Assembly (NCBI RefSeq): GCF_004354555.1
Contig: NZ_PUFH01000005.1
Location: 310,001 to 374,000, forward strand
Direction: 5' to 3'
Source of the DNA: Leuconostoc citreum
GTDB lineage: Bacteria; Bacillota; Bacilli; Lactobacillales; Lactobacillaceae
DNA length: 64,000 nt
Positions 17,460 through 26,117 of the stretch are shown piece by piece. A model generated the notes under the pieces. That model saw only the letters and a program-made list of their open reading frames with translations. It did no database searches and was not told where the DNA came from. Numbering within the stretch: the stretch's first letter is position 1; every line of letters starts with the position of its first letter. The position numbers and the translations under genes are program-made.

Positions 17460-19607
17460 TTAATCCATTGGCACGTTATAGTTATAACCGTCATGGAAGA
17501 CTGTGATGGCTTTGTCTTGAATTGACACAATTTTAGCCGTCACCGCCGCCCCGTTGATGGTCACAGGTACATCTTGACCAATATGAAAGCGAGTTAAAAG
17601 TGGATTATTTGCCGCTTGGTTGTCGTTCTTTGAAACAGATGAACTTACACCTGAAGAATTAGAACTGGCAGATTGTGTTTTTATTTTACTATTGGTGTTA
17701 CTGGATGCTTCAAGTTTGGATGAAGTCTGAGCAATGGTTGCCTCAGAAGGAACTGTTGCGTTTTGTGCACTACGTGTTGGCACGTTTTGATGTTGTGCCA
17801 TGACATAACCACCAATACCAGCTGTTGTTATCGCTGCTGCTGATAACAAGCCAATTAATATTGGTTTCCAAACTGGCAACTTTTTAACTTCTGTCACTGG
17901 TGGCGTTTGCATTTGATGAGACAAAATATCTAATAGCCGATCATTAGTCTTTTCATCTGTACTTGAATGATTTTTTTCTGCTAGTGCCTGAGTAAGCTTT
18001 GCTTGTAATTCTGTCAATGCTTGATTACTAGTCGCATCTTTTGCTTTTAACTGACTCTCCAACTCATTATTTGCTGTTTTTAAGACTTGAATTTGCTTTT
18101 CTAGTTCACTCAAGCTGCCTTCTTGGACACGCGCTGCCGCTAACTTTGTCGCATTTAAGACAGCCTCGTCATGCTGCTTCTGATAAAGAGTTGCTTGTTT
18201 TTCAAGGCCGTTAGCCAAATTAGCTTTCATATCCATAAGCGACTGCATATTCTTAGTCAATAAATCATCGCGCAAGGCTGTTAATTGCGTCATGGCATCT
18301 TCTTCAGCTTGCTGAGCTAACTTGGCCATATCTTCTGACAAAGAAGCTTGAAGACTGTTTGCGAGTTCTTTTGAACGTTCAGTATACCAGTCATCAATTT
18401 CTTGATTTACTGAGACTTTCAATGATTCAATGTCACGAACATAAGACCCTTTCAAAGAAACGAGTGTTTGCTCATGGCGGGCATTTTCATCACTTATTTC
18501 AGAATCAAAACCAGCTCTTCGAGCGGCCTGTGCTCGATTAAAACGTTCCTCGTAGACTACTGGTCGTTCAGTTGCTAACGTGTCATTAATTGCGCTGAGA
18601 ACATCAGTTTGTTGCAAGGCTTGCAAGCGTTCTTTCTTGTTCTCATTTAAGCGATGTAACAAGTCAGCTAAGGTTTTACGAACTTTTTTGGTGTACATGG
18701 TGCTCGTCTCGTCCAAGAATGTATTGGCCTTGCGACGTTCCTGATTAAGTTGCGATTGCACGTATTGCTCATTAACAGGTGCTACCTCTTGTAAGTCTTT
18801 CGAAACATCAAACCCCTTTGGTTGTAATTTAACCTGATCAATGAGTTTCTGAGCTTCAGAGAGACCTTTCACCAAAGTAGGTGGTGTTTTGACGTTCGCC
18901 TCTTTGCTATGTCCGATTACGGGGACCACAGTAGATTGTGGCGCAGGTGCTTTCGGCTTTACAGGTACACTAGGTGTGACAGGCCCATTAGCCTGTTCTT
19001 TAACTTCCACATGATCTACTAACTTACCGTTGTCAGATGGTTGTCTTGTTTCAGTCCGTTGGATCACAAATTTTTTGGCTTCAACGGTAATGATTTCTCC
19101 GTCTTCCTGAGCTTGACGATACTGTTGTGCATCAGGTAGGACAGGCATATCGTTAACTGCCAATTTGGTATTTTCAAGCACAGCCTCAAGAAAAGGTGTC
19201 AAGGCATCAATAATTGTGTCATAGTCAGTCTCTTCGTCTTGTCTCACTGACGCTGCATTGAAAATGTGTTCAGCAGTCGCCACAGCAATGTTTTCAAAGG
19301 CTGGTGTAATTTCAGCATTATCCCAACTCAAACCAGTTGGCTCGCTACGACCTTTGTGGTCTTTTTCAAAATAAGTAATGTTACCGATTTTGAAATTACG
19401 GTTGCTCGCTCGTACAATATCGTTAGTTAGCAAAAACAAGAATTGTTGTAAGTCAGCTAAATTAGCGTTTGGCCAAGTTGACACCAAATCACCAGATTTC
19501 TCTGCCAAGCTTTGCACCAAGTCTTCATTAAAATCTAGTGTATTTTCATCAATGCGGGCATAATAGTTTGTCTCAATGACAGTTTCCTTTTTTCTAAATC
19601 CAAACAT
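17460..19607 (-). CDS. Large coiled-coil membrane protein of the conjugation operon, function unknown
   Basis: I do not recognise a family. The 715-residue protein has a globular N-terminal region (1-190), a low-complexity linker (200-240), a long charged alpha-helical coiled coil (about 270-560, rich in E, K, Q, A), one membrane segment (PVWKPILIGLLSAAAITTAG, near 590), a serine-rich stretch and a short C-terminal beta-rich part. It has no signal peptide, so the coiled coil is probably cytoplasmic and the last 110 residues outside. It lies between the pilin and sortase genes in one operon. A role as a scaffold or gate at the mating channel is a guess. A GGAGCG site precedes the ATG. Confidence 0.6.
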   Translation of the reverse strand: MFGFRKKETVIETNYYARIDENTLDFNEDLVQSLAEKSGDLVSTWPNANLADLQQFLFLLTNDIVRASNRNFKIGNITYFEKDHKGRSEPTGLSWDNAEITPAFENIAVATAEHIFNAASVRQDEETDYDTIIDALTPFLEAVLENTKLAVNDMPVLPDAQQYRQAQEDGEIITVEAKKFVIQRTETRQPSDNGKLVDHVEVKEQANGPVTPSVPVKPKAPAPQSTVVPVIGHSKEANVKTPPTLVKGLSEAQKLIDQVKLQPKGFDVSKDLQEVAPVNEQYVQSQLNQERRKANTFLDETSTMYTKKVRKTLADLLHRLNENKKERLQALQQTDVLSAINDTLATERPVVYEERFNRAQAARRAGFDSEISDENARHEQTLVSLKGSYVRDIESLKVSVNQEIDDWYTERSKELANSLQASLSEDMAKLAQQAEEDAMTQLTALRDDLLTKNMQSLMDMKANLANGLEKQATLYQKQHDEAVLNATKLAAARVQEGSLSELEKQIQVLKTANNELESQLKAKDATSNQALTELQAKLTQALAEKNHSSTDEKTNDRLLDILSHQMQTPPVTEVKKLPVWKPILIGLLSAAAITTAGIGGYVMAQHQNVPTRSAQNATVPSEATIAQTSSKLEASSNTNSKIKTQSASSNSSGVSSSVSKNDNQAANNPLLTRFHIGQDVPVTINGAAVTAKIVSIQDKAITVFHDGYNYNVPMD

Positions 19608-19630
19608 GTGCGCTCCTCTTCCCTATTGTT

Positions 19631-20017
19631 TTAGAATGGCCAAGTGATGAAGTTACCACCACCAGCAGAAGTAATTACCCCGTAAATCCAAGTGATAATC
19701 ATACCTGTTAAGCAACCAACAACAATACCAATTAAGGTTTTGAGCAGTCGGCTTTGGCCTTTTTCATGCAAGCGTTGACTACCACTGGACATCATGATGC
19801 CGGCGACTAACAAACTGATTCCACCAACAATAATTAGACCAATAAACAGGAATTTGGCTACATCCGTACCAGTTGATTTAGCAGCATCGCCAACGTCGGC
19901 AGATGCAACAATGGGCATCAGCATGGATAATGATGTCCCGAATGCGACAGACAAGGATTGTGTTTTTGATTTTAAAACACCACCCCATCTGGAGAAAGAA
20001 TATTTTGACTTTTGCAT
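19631..20017 (-). CDS. VirB2/TrbC-like pilin subunit
   Basis: This protein of about 128 residues has a long cleavable signal peptide ending near MLMPIVASADVGD, then two hydrophobic helices (FLFIGLIIVGGISLLVAGIM and LIGIVVGCLTGMIITWIYGV) separated by a short charged loop with KGQSRLLK. This is the layout of VirB2/TrbC pilins and their Gram-positive counterparts. It is the first gene of the operon that ends with sortase and adhesin. ATG at 20017 is preferred because AAGGGGG lies 8 bases before it. A broken copy of the gene and its promoter lies at 22395-22680. Confidence 0.72.
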   Translation of the reverse strand: MQKSKYSFSRWGGVLKSKTQSLSVAFGTSLSMLMPIVASADVGDAAKSTGTDVAKFLFIGLIIVGGISLLVAGIMMSSGSQRLHEKGQSRLLKTLIGIVVGCLTGMIITWIYGVITSAGGGNFITWPF

Positions 20018-20062
20018 AAGAAAAGCCCCCTTTTTTATAGTTTGTGTCCGAAACACACGCAT

Positions 20063-20101
20063 ACTATAACAAGGGAGCTGAATTTAACAAAAAGTGAACC
20101 G
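20063..20101 (-). promoter_or_regulatory. Promoter of the pilin operon with the shared tra box
   Basis: On the minus strand GGTTCACTTTTTG is followed after 19 bases by TATAGT, preceded by TTGT. The same arrangement (CACTTTTTG, 19 bases, TTGTTAT) occurs before the operons starting at 43665 and 31511. A hyphenated repeat GTGTTTCGGACAC lies just downstream in the leader. Confidence 0.65.
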
Positions 20102-20427
20102 AAAAAAATACTGATAGAATATAGCTTTGCTAGATACTCTCAGTATTCTCTGATAAAAATTAATTAAAATAAAAAACGATGTGTCGTTCCTGTTTTGGCC
20201 AGCTGGAACAAATCAAGTTAAAAATAAGTTTTATTTTGTGTGATTACTTCTATTTCAATAATTAGAAGGAACTCCAATTTTCTGAAAAATGACAAAGTAT
20301 TCAGATGATTGGATTAGTGTTGTTTAATTTGACTTCCTATTTTGAATTGATAATTATATTCATGAATGAATTTTTGTGCTTGAAAATAGTGATGAAGCAC
20401 TAATTTTGCTAGCCTGTATTATATTAA
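20102..20427. other. Gene-free stretch with a terminator before the pilin promoter
   Basis: AATACTGA and TCAGTATT (20107-20147) with an inner GAGTATCTAGC/GCTATATTC partial stem form a hairpin that ends in TTTTT on the minus strand (20106-20102), insulating the pilin promoter from the hydrolase gene. The remaining 280 bases are AT-rich with no gene or RNA that I can support. Confidence 0.6.
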
Positions 20428-21699
20428 CTACAACTGGTATGAGTTTTGTTTAAGGTTATCTTTAAAATGTGAAACAGTATTATTCCATGTTTCATAAGTA
20501 TCATTCATAAGTAGTTTTTTATCTATATTTTTGTATCGGCTATTAGGTTGACACGGAATAGTCAGCATGTGCCCAGCATTTTCAACATAATTTGAATTAA
20601 ATTGATGTTGAAAATTATATTTAGCTAATCTTTTTTGAATTCGTTTGCTTGCCTCTAATGCGTTCCAAATTTCATCTTTGGATGATGCAATGCATAGAAT
20701 ATTACCATTAATTTTTTCAACAGGAATCTCACAAGAGCTATTTTCATTAATTAGTGGAAAGTCTTTATGAGTGATTTTGGAAAGAAAGAAGGTTTTAAAT
20801 GAAAAAGGAAAATAGTTGATATTTTTACCTCTATAAGACCACGATGAAGTCCTTGTTGGAAATCCTTTATTGCTAATTCCTTCGTAAACAACATTTGATG
20901 GTGAGTTAACTACAACACAATTAATTTCACTGAAATAGCTTGCTGCAAGTAGAGCGAATTCTGCTCCTTTTGATCGGCCGTAAATACCAATATGCTTACT
21001 ATCAATCATTTTTTGAGATTTAAAAAACGATATGGAATCTTCAATTATTTCTAATGGAATCCGACTTAAATCTTTTGTTAAATTTCCTATTCCAAAATAG
21101 CCGATTGCTAGTGTTGCAAATCCGTGGTTAGCTATCAATTGTGCTATTGCTTGCGCTTTTTCGATTCCTCCTTCACTACCGCTTAGTATTAAAATTGCAG
21201 GTAGATTGGTTTCATTTTCTGGGTAAAAAAATCTTCCTTGAAAGGTATTACTCTCTACTAGTTTATGTTTAATATTTTTATTTACGAAGAATCGCTTAAT
21301 CCGGCATTGATCTAGAATTTCTCCATCAAGTAACGCAGTAATTTCAAAAACACAAAACTCATTGAAAGATGTTTTATTACTTTTTTGTTCCTTATTAAGA
21401 AGATTCTTTTTGGAAGGGATTAAAAAAGTTAAACACCCCATAGGATAGACTCCACTATAAGTACCAGCTAAACTAGGAAAAGTATTCAAATCAATCAAGC
21501 CATCGCTATTACTTCGAAACGTATTTTTAGATTCCCATTTACAGTTCTTGCTTATTTTTTTAGGTGCATTAATACAATAGTATGGTGTTACTGTACGTAC
21601 TACTATTTCAACTTTAGTTAGAGGAGGCAATTTTTCAAGTTGCATCTTAATGATCTCATCAACCGCTGAAGAATTTTTTTGAATTTTAAAATGTTTCAT
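20428..21699 (-). CDS. Acyl-CoA thioester hydrolase/BAAT-family alpha/beta hydrolase
   Basis: The protein of about 423 residues has an N-terminal beta-sandwich like the BAAT/acyl-CoA thioesterase N-domain (about 30-150) and a C-terminal alpha/beta hydrolase. The nucleophile elbow is GRSKGAEFALLA (serine), followed by ASSKDEIWNA (acid) and NAGHMLT (histidine), giving a complete triad; LPAILILSGSEGG is the oxyanion strand. Relatives hydrolyse or transfer acyl groups from thioesters; the substrate is not known here. ATG at 21699 follows the marR stop by one base, so the two genes are coupled and the product is presumably controlled by that MarR protein. It is cargo inside the conjugation region. 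Confidence 0.75.
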   Translation of the reverse strand: MKHFKIQKNSSAVDEIIKMQLEKLPPLTKVEIVVRTVTPYYCINAPKKISKNCKWESKNTFRSNSDGLIDLNTFPSLAGTYSGVYPMGCLTFLIPSKKNLLNKEQKSNKTSFNEFCVFEITALLDGEILDQCRIKRFFVNKNIKHKLVESNTFQGRFFYPENETNLPAILILSGSEGGIEKAQAIAQLIANHGFATLAIGYFGIGNLTKDLSRIPLEIIEDSISFFKSQKMIDSKHIGIYGRSKGAEFALLAASYFSEINCVVVNSPSNVVYEGISNKGFPTRTSSWSYRGKNINYFPFSFKTFFLSKITHKDFPLINENSSCEIPVEKINGNILCIASSKDEIWNALEASKRIQKRLAKYNFQHQFNSNYVENAGHMLTIPCQPNSRYKNIDKKLLMNDTYETWNNTVSHFKDNLKQNSYQL

Positions 21700-21700
21700 A

Positions 21701-22165
21701 CTATTTATCACCCTTCATACTTTCTTTTCTCCAAGGCAAAGAATTCCAACTACCTTCAATGTCATCCAGTAGTTTAATTACCAGGTTGCGGTCTTCATCA
21801 GACAATTCATTTACAATATTTTGTAAATTATTTTCTAAATATTTTTGTTGCTCTTGATGTTTTTCAAAAATAGCTTGACCTTCATTTGTTAAATATAATG
21901 CTGATTTTTTTGTATTTGATTCTAATCGTTGTTTTTTAATAATTCCCCTTGATTCTAGTTTGCTAGTTAATTGTGATGCTGCACTAGTCGATATTTTTCT
22001 TTTAGAAGCTAATTCATGAAGACTGATATTTTTATTTTTACCAATCGTAACAATCGTATGAACTTCTGCAGTATTAAATCCATCAATAACGTGTTGGTCA
22101 GTTTTCGAATTCTCATATTCAGTCATAAAGTGACTAAAATGATCTAAAAAATTATTTGCAAGCAT
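21701..22165 (-). CDS. MarR-family transcriptional regulator
   Basis: The 154-residue winged-helix protein has the MarR pattern: recognition helix in ISLHELASKRKISTSAASQLTSKLE, a wing with GIIKKQRLESNTKKSALYLT, and helical dimerisation ends. MarR proteins usually repress neighbouring genes and release on binding small aromatic or lipophilic molecules. ATG at 22165 has TAGGAG upstream; the TTG at 22183 does not. Two copies of an operator-like palindrome flank its promoter (22186-22229), and the next gene is a hydrolase in tight coupling, so autorepression of a two-gene unit is likely. Confidence 0.88.
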   Translation of the reverse strand: MLANNFLDHFSHFMTEYENSKTDQHVIDGFNTAEVHTIVTIGKNKNISLHELASKRKISTSAASQLTSKLESRGIIKKQRLESNTKKSALYLTNEGQAIFEKHQEQQKYLENNLQNIVNELSDEDRNLVIKLLDDIEGSWNSLPWRKESMKGDK

Positions 22166-22185
22166 ATGTGTATCTCCTATCAATA

Positions 22186-22229
22186 GTTAAGTCACTTAAC
22201 ATTGTAACATATTAATTAAGTGACTTAAC
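22186..22229. promoter_or_regulatory. Twin MarR operators and promoter
   Basis: GTTAAGTCACTTAAC (22186-22200) and TTAAGTGACTTAAC (22216-22229) are copies of one palindrome, 30 bases apart centre to centre on the same face of the helix. On the minus strand TTAAGT and TACAAT, 16 bases apart, form the promoter that they overlap and flank. Confidence 0.75.
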
Positions 22230-22394
22230 TATTATTTTGACGGACAGGAAATATATTATTGTGATATATCTATTTATCCCAATCCGTATTGCTCGGCTTC
22301 AGAATTAAAATTTAAAAAATTGCAAAAATTATGAGATTAGTAAAGTTTTTGACAAAACGAAAATACAATCACTTTCAGATTGCTTTGAGAAGAA

Positions 22395-22680
22395 AATATC
22401 GTTTACCTCTATAAAAATCAGAGTGATAAACAAAATTTTGGCTACATCTGACCTTGTTGATTTAGCAACATCGCCAACGTCGGCCGAGGCGACATTGTGC
22501 ATCAACATGGATAATATGTCCCGAAGACGACAGATAACGGTTTGGTTTTTGATTGTAAAACCTGACCATATCTGGAGAAATAATGATTTGACTTTTTCAT
22601 AAGAAAAGCCCACTTTTTATAGTTTGTGTCCGAAACACATGCATACTATAAAAAGGGAGCTGATTTTCACAAAAATTGAA
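22395..22680 (-). pseudogene. Broken duplicate of the pilin gene with its promoter
   Basis: The minus-strand frame starting at 22600 opens like the pilin (MKKSNHYFSR versus MQKSKYSFSR). After a short deletion near 22515 the match continues in another frame as SADVGDVAKSTRSDVAKILF (pilin: SADVGDAAKSTGTDVAKFLF) and then fades. The promoter region 22620-22680 matches 20040-20101 at most positions, including the GTGTCCGAAACAC leader and the -10. The copy is therefore a partial segmental duplication, no longer coding for a pilin. Confidence 0.82.
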
Positions 22681-22836
22681 CTGCTAAAAGTTTAGTTAAA
22701 GACACTAAAAATAGAGGGTGCCAAACAACCTCTTATACTTTGATTGAATTTCATATAAATAAAAAAGATGTGAGTACAATTGACACACATCGGTATGAAA
22801 ATACTTTTTTTAGCCATTTTCTTATTCAATTTATTT

Positions 22837-24690
22837 TTAAAAATTAACGAGTAGTTCTGAAGTTTCGAGTGCCTCTGCGATTGGAAATTGATGGCCATAG
22901 GGCAAATAGATTACTGAATATATTTCTTGTTCGGGCGGTAAATATATTTTGTCTGCTTTCCCCCAAAGAATAAATGTTTTGGAAGGCAATGTGTACCAAT
23001 TAATTTTGCTAGATTGGTGCGTAATTAAAGCCATTAGATTCGCGTTAGTTGATAATATTCTGGGACTAGATAGACTTTCGTACATTCTCTGGCTAAAGTG
23101 CCGTTGTACTTTTGCTTCCCCATCTATAAATGAGCCACTTTTTGTCAAATATTTGTTGATAAATTTTCGGGACATATGCCTTAGAATTTTTTTTAATATT
23201 TTAGAATGTTCTGTTATTGCTTTAATATGCCAACCACTGTTTACTTTACGGGTAAGTGGTTGTAGTAAAATGAGTTTTGAAACTAACCCAATATTTTTTT
23301 CAGCAACTTTAGCAGCCAAATTAGCGCCTACTGAATGGCCAACGAAGTTAATTGGACCACCAATATTATTTATTATTTTTTCAATCTGAGAGACGTAACT
23401 TTCAATTGTTGAATCCTCAGTTAATGCTGGAGAATGCCCCAACCCAGGCAAATCGATAACATATACAGGGTTACCTGTTTTTTTATGAATTTCAAGTGCG
23501 AGAGAAGTGAAATCAATAGCATCACTAAACAAGCCATGAACAATAATCCAAGGTGTACCATACCCTTTTTTGCTAAAATATATTGTCTGATGGGAAACCT
23601 TACGTTCAAATTTGATGAGATGTGATTGATATGAATAGGTCAAACGATAATCTAAATCAGAAACAATATTTGGTAATAATTTTTCATCAAATATTTCATG
23701 GATATCGATTTTTTCTAAAAGTTTAGTTGTTTCGTAATTATCAAATGATTTTTTAGAAACGAAATTAATTGATCCAGTCGGTATTCTAAATAGTTTGGCC
23801 AAACCTAAATGCAAAGCTACTTTTATTATCGGAATTGAAATCTTCAATTTAGGTTTAAATACTTGCAGTTCCGTAGAGATAAGACGAGTCAATTGAGTCA
23901 TGTTAATTGAATTCATTTTGTTCGGCGTAAATGAGTAAGTATTATTTTTTACATTATTTGATTGGGCAAGGTAAGCAATAGCATCGCCTAAAACAACATC
24001 AGAAACCATAGGTAACCAATATTTTTCCCCACCAGGAACAAATGGCATAAGTTTTCTACGACTCATGTTAACTAAATGGCCGAGACCCCCAACTTGTTCA
24101 GTTTCACCAGTCTCTTGACCACCGACCACTGTGCTTGGATTGATCACAGAGAGAGGAAATCCATTTTTTAAAGCTTGTTGACGAACGTATAAGTCAGCCA
24201 GAAACTTGTATCGTTCATATGCATTATCATTTTTCTTAAAACGTTTTGATTTCCAAACATCTTCAGTTGTTTCTGAGTTAGATTCATTAAATGGGCTCAT
24301 GTAGCCAACTATATGTATAAAATGTTTTAAACCCTGTCTCTGCTGAATTAATTTTGCAAGCTCAATCATTGATTCAGCTCCCGTAGCAAACATGTTTTTT
24401 GCAGTTAAATCATCTAATTGAATATCCATTGTGCCACCAGCATGAATAATCACATCGGAATTTAACGGAATCTGATAATCGTTTTGTGATAAACCTAATT
24501 TTGGGGCGGTTAAGTCACCACTGATTATTGTAATGCGGTTCAAAAAATCTTTGTTAGCCCAAGACAATTGGTTCAAAATTTTTTTGGGGTTACGAACCAA
24601 TAAAATAAAAGATGCTTCTGTGTTTGCAAAGGATTTTAAAATTTGTTTCCCAATTGCACCTGTACTGCCTGTGATTAAAATAGTGTTCAT
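22837..24690 (-). CDS. Fusion of an extended SDR reductase and an alpha/beta hydrolase
   Basis: The protein has 617 residues. Residues 1-360 form an extended SDR / thioester-reductase-like NAD-binding domain: GSTGAIGKQ near 8-16, a middle with SVINPSTVVGG, and the YERYK catalytic Tyr-x3-Lys near 160. Residues 370-617 form an alpha/beta hydrolase: VHGLFSD, nucleophile elbow GHSVGAN, acid in WGKADKI and histidine in PYGHQFPIAE. Both active sites look complete. Such a fusion could reduce and hydrolyse ester or thioester-linked lipids; the substrate is unknown. A TetR gene lies just upstream on the same strand with a matching palindrome before each gene. It is cargo within the conjugative region. 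Confidence 0.75.
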   Translation of the reverse strand: MNTILITGSTGAIGKQILKSFANTEASFILLVRNPKKILNQLSWANKDFLNRITIISGDLTAPKLGLSQNDYQIPLNSDVIIHAGGTMDIQLDDLTAKNMFATGAESMIELAKLIQQRQGLKHFIHIVGYMSPFNESNSETTEDVWKSKRFKKNDNAYERYKFLADLYVRQQALKNGFPLSVINPSTVVGGQETGETEQVGGLGHLVNMSRRKLMPFVPGGEKYWLPMVSDVVLGDAIAYLAQSNNVKNNTYSFTPNKMNSINMTQLTRLISTELQVFKPKLKISIPIIKVALHLGLAKLFRIPTGSINFVSKKSFDNYETTKLLEKIDIHEIFDEKLLPNIVSDLDYRLTYSYQSHLIKFERKVSHQTIYFSKKGYGTPWIIVHGLFSDAIDFTSLALEIHKKTGNPVYVIDLPGLGHSPALTEDSTIESYVSQIEKIINNIGGPINFVGHSVGANLAAKVAEKNIGLVSKLILLQPLTRKVNSGWHIKAITEHSKILKKILRHMSRKFINKYLTKSGSFIDGEAKVQRHFSQRMYESLSSPRILSTNANLMALITHQSSKINWYTLPSKTFILWGKADKIYLPPEQEIYSVIYLPYGHQFPIAEALETSELLVNF

Positions 24691-24702
24691 TCTTTCTCCT
24701 TT

Positions 24703-24720
24703 TAGTACTAATTAGTACTA
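24703..24720. promoter_or_regulatory. TetR operator before the SDR-hydrolase gene
   Basis: TAGTACTAATTAGTACTA is a perfect 18-bp palindrome about 12 bases upstream of the start codon. Its half-site TTAGTAC recurs in the palindrome before tetR (25343-25364), which identifies both as sites for the same regulator. Confidence 0.75.
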
Positions 24721-24748
24721 TTAAATTGCAAAACAAAAATGCATTAAA

Positions 24749-25342
24749 CTAATAAAGCATTTTACAAAAGTTTTTTGCCGTTGTGATTATTTTGCTACTG
24801 TCTTGTGTGACTTCTGAAAGTAATAACGCGCCTTCCATGGTTGTCAAAAATAAACTGCCCATACTTTCAGCTGTAATTTTACCCTGGAATTCACCCTGGT
24901 CTATGCCCTGTTGAAATAATTCCACAAAAGCGGGTTCAAGTCTTGTGAAGAAAAAGGTTATCTTTCTTTTAGCATCGGTAGGTTCCATTGGGCTTTGCAT
25001 GTATAGCGTAATAAACGGGCAACTTCCTTTATATTCGCGTTTTGAAATTTCCATAGAAAGTGAATTCAAGAAAGAAATTATTCGACTTTCGACGGAAAGA
25101 GTTTTAGCGTAAACGGCTTGCTCAATTAACTTCCGATAATATTCACTCCAATACTCAATAACAGCAACTAGAAGATCTTCTTTACTTTTGAAGTGATAAT
25201 AAATATTTGATTTTGAAACCCCGCTTACCATACTTACATCATCCATGCTTGTGTATCCATACCCTTTATCAAAAAAGAGTTGAGCAGAGGTTTCAATGAC
25301 AATTTTTTTATTCAAGGGTATTTTATGTTGATTTACTTTCAT
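24749..25342 (-). CDS. TetR-family transcriptional repressor
   Basis: The 197-residue protein has the TetR N-terminal helix-turn-helix (TSMDDVSMVSGVSKSNIYYHFKSKEDL) and an alpha-helical C-terminal ligand and dimer domain. Regulators of this type repress adjacent genes until a ligand binds. It sits upstream of the SDR-hydrolase fusion on the same strand, with a TTAGTAC/GTACTAA palindrome before each gene, indicating autoregulation and control of the neighbour. The ATG at 25342 directly abuts its own operator. Confidence 0.88.
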   Translation of the reverse strand: MKVNQHKIPLNKKIVIETSAQLFFDKGYGYTSMDDVSMVSGVSKSNIYYHFKSKEDLLVAVIEYWSEYYRKLIEQAVYAKTLSVESRIISFLNSLSMEISKREYKGSCPFITLYMQSPMEPTDAKRKITFFFTRLEPAFVELFQQGIDQGEFQGKITAESMGSLFLTTMEGALLLSEVTQDSSKIITTAKNFCKMLY

Positions 25343-25364
25343 ATTAGTACTATACCGTACTAAT
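25343..25364. promoter_or_regulatory. TetR operator before tetR
   Basis: ATTAGTAC and GTACTAAT are separated by TATACC, a 22-bp inverted repeat lying immediately before the tetR start codon. The half-site is shared with the operator at 24703-24720. Confidence 0.7.
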
Positions 25365-25526
25365 TATTTAAGGTCAATATTTTAAACCAAGTGATTGATA
25401 TTTTATGTTTCTTAGCAAAATAAGGAGTGTTTTTTTGTCATAGCATCAACAATGGCGTCATGAAAAGTCAATATTATAAACACAAATATTTGAAAAAGAA
25501 GCGTAATCATAATTATGCACTTTATT

Positions 25527-26114
25527 TTATAATAGAGAACTGTTGCTTTGTAATTGGAAAGCCCCAATGCGATCTAATTGTGTAATGACATCTGTTTGTG
25601 TGTTGTAGCTGATGTTGTATACGAAACGTGTTGTGGCTTCGGGCTTGCCTTCATAATGGCTTTTGATGTAGACAACCACTTTTCCCTTTACGAGTTGATC
25701 TGTGACACTAGTAGGCATAAAGTCCATGTGATCATAGGCCATGATTACTTTTGTTTGCGTCATCATGCGATCAGTATCGGGTTTAAAATCTAAACTTTGG
25801 TTAACTACCTCTTGACTGACTAATGAACTCATAGCCTTTGCCTTACCATCAAATTCTTTTTGGTTTGCAATCGTCCAATCTAATGCATAAAGCTGATTTA
25901 ATTTTTTGGTTGCAGCGGCAATGTTTGGCTGTTTATCATCAAGCGTTACATTAATTTGTTTGGTTGACTTCTGCTTGTCTAAACGCGCGGCACTAACCTT
26001 GACTTGATATTGATTAATAACTGACTGGGTAAAGTGATTAACGCCTGATAACATGCCCCACATCAAAAGTAAGCCGATTGGAATGCTCCACCACCATAAG
26101 TTTCTTTTGTACAT
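25527..26114 (-). CDS. VirB8/TcpC-like inner membrane protein of the secretion channel (tentative)
   Basis: The 195-residue protein has one N-terminal membrane segment (WWWSIPIGLLLMWGMLSGV) followed by about 165 residues predicted outside the membrane with a mixed alpha/beta pattern (YALDWTIAN; KGKVVVYIKSHYEGKPE; RFVYNISYNTQTDVITQL) compatible with the NTF2-like fold of VirB8 and TcpC. It is the last gene of the VirB4 operon, 3 bases after a second protein of the same layout. The fold assignment is from topology and strand pattern only. Confidence 0.5.
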   Translation of the reverse strand: MYKRNLWWWSIPIGLLLMWGMLSGVNHFTQSVINQYQVKVSAARLDKQKSTKQINVTLDDKQPNIAAATKKLNQLYALDWTIANQKEFDGKAKAMSSLVSQEVVNQSLDFKPDTDRMMTQTKVIMAYDHMDFMPTSVTDQLVKGKVVVYIKSHYEGKPEATTRFVYNISYNTQTDVITQLDRIGAFQLQSNSSLL

Positions 26115-26117
26115 ATT

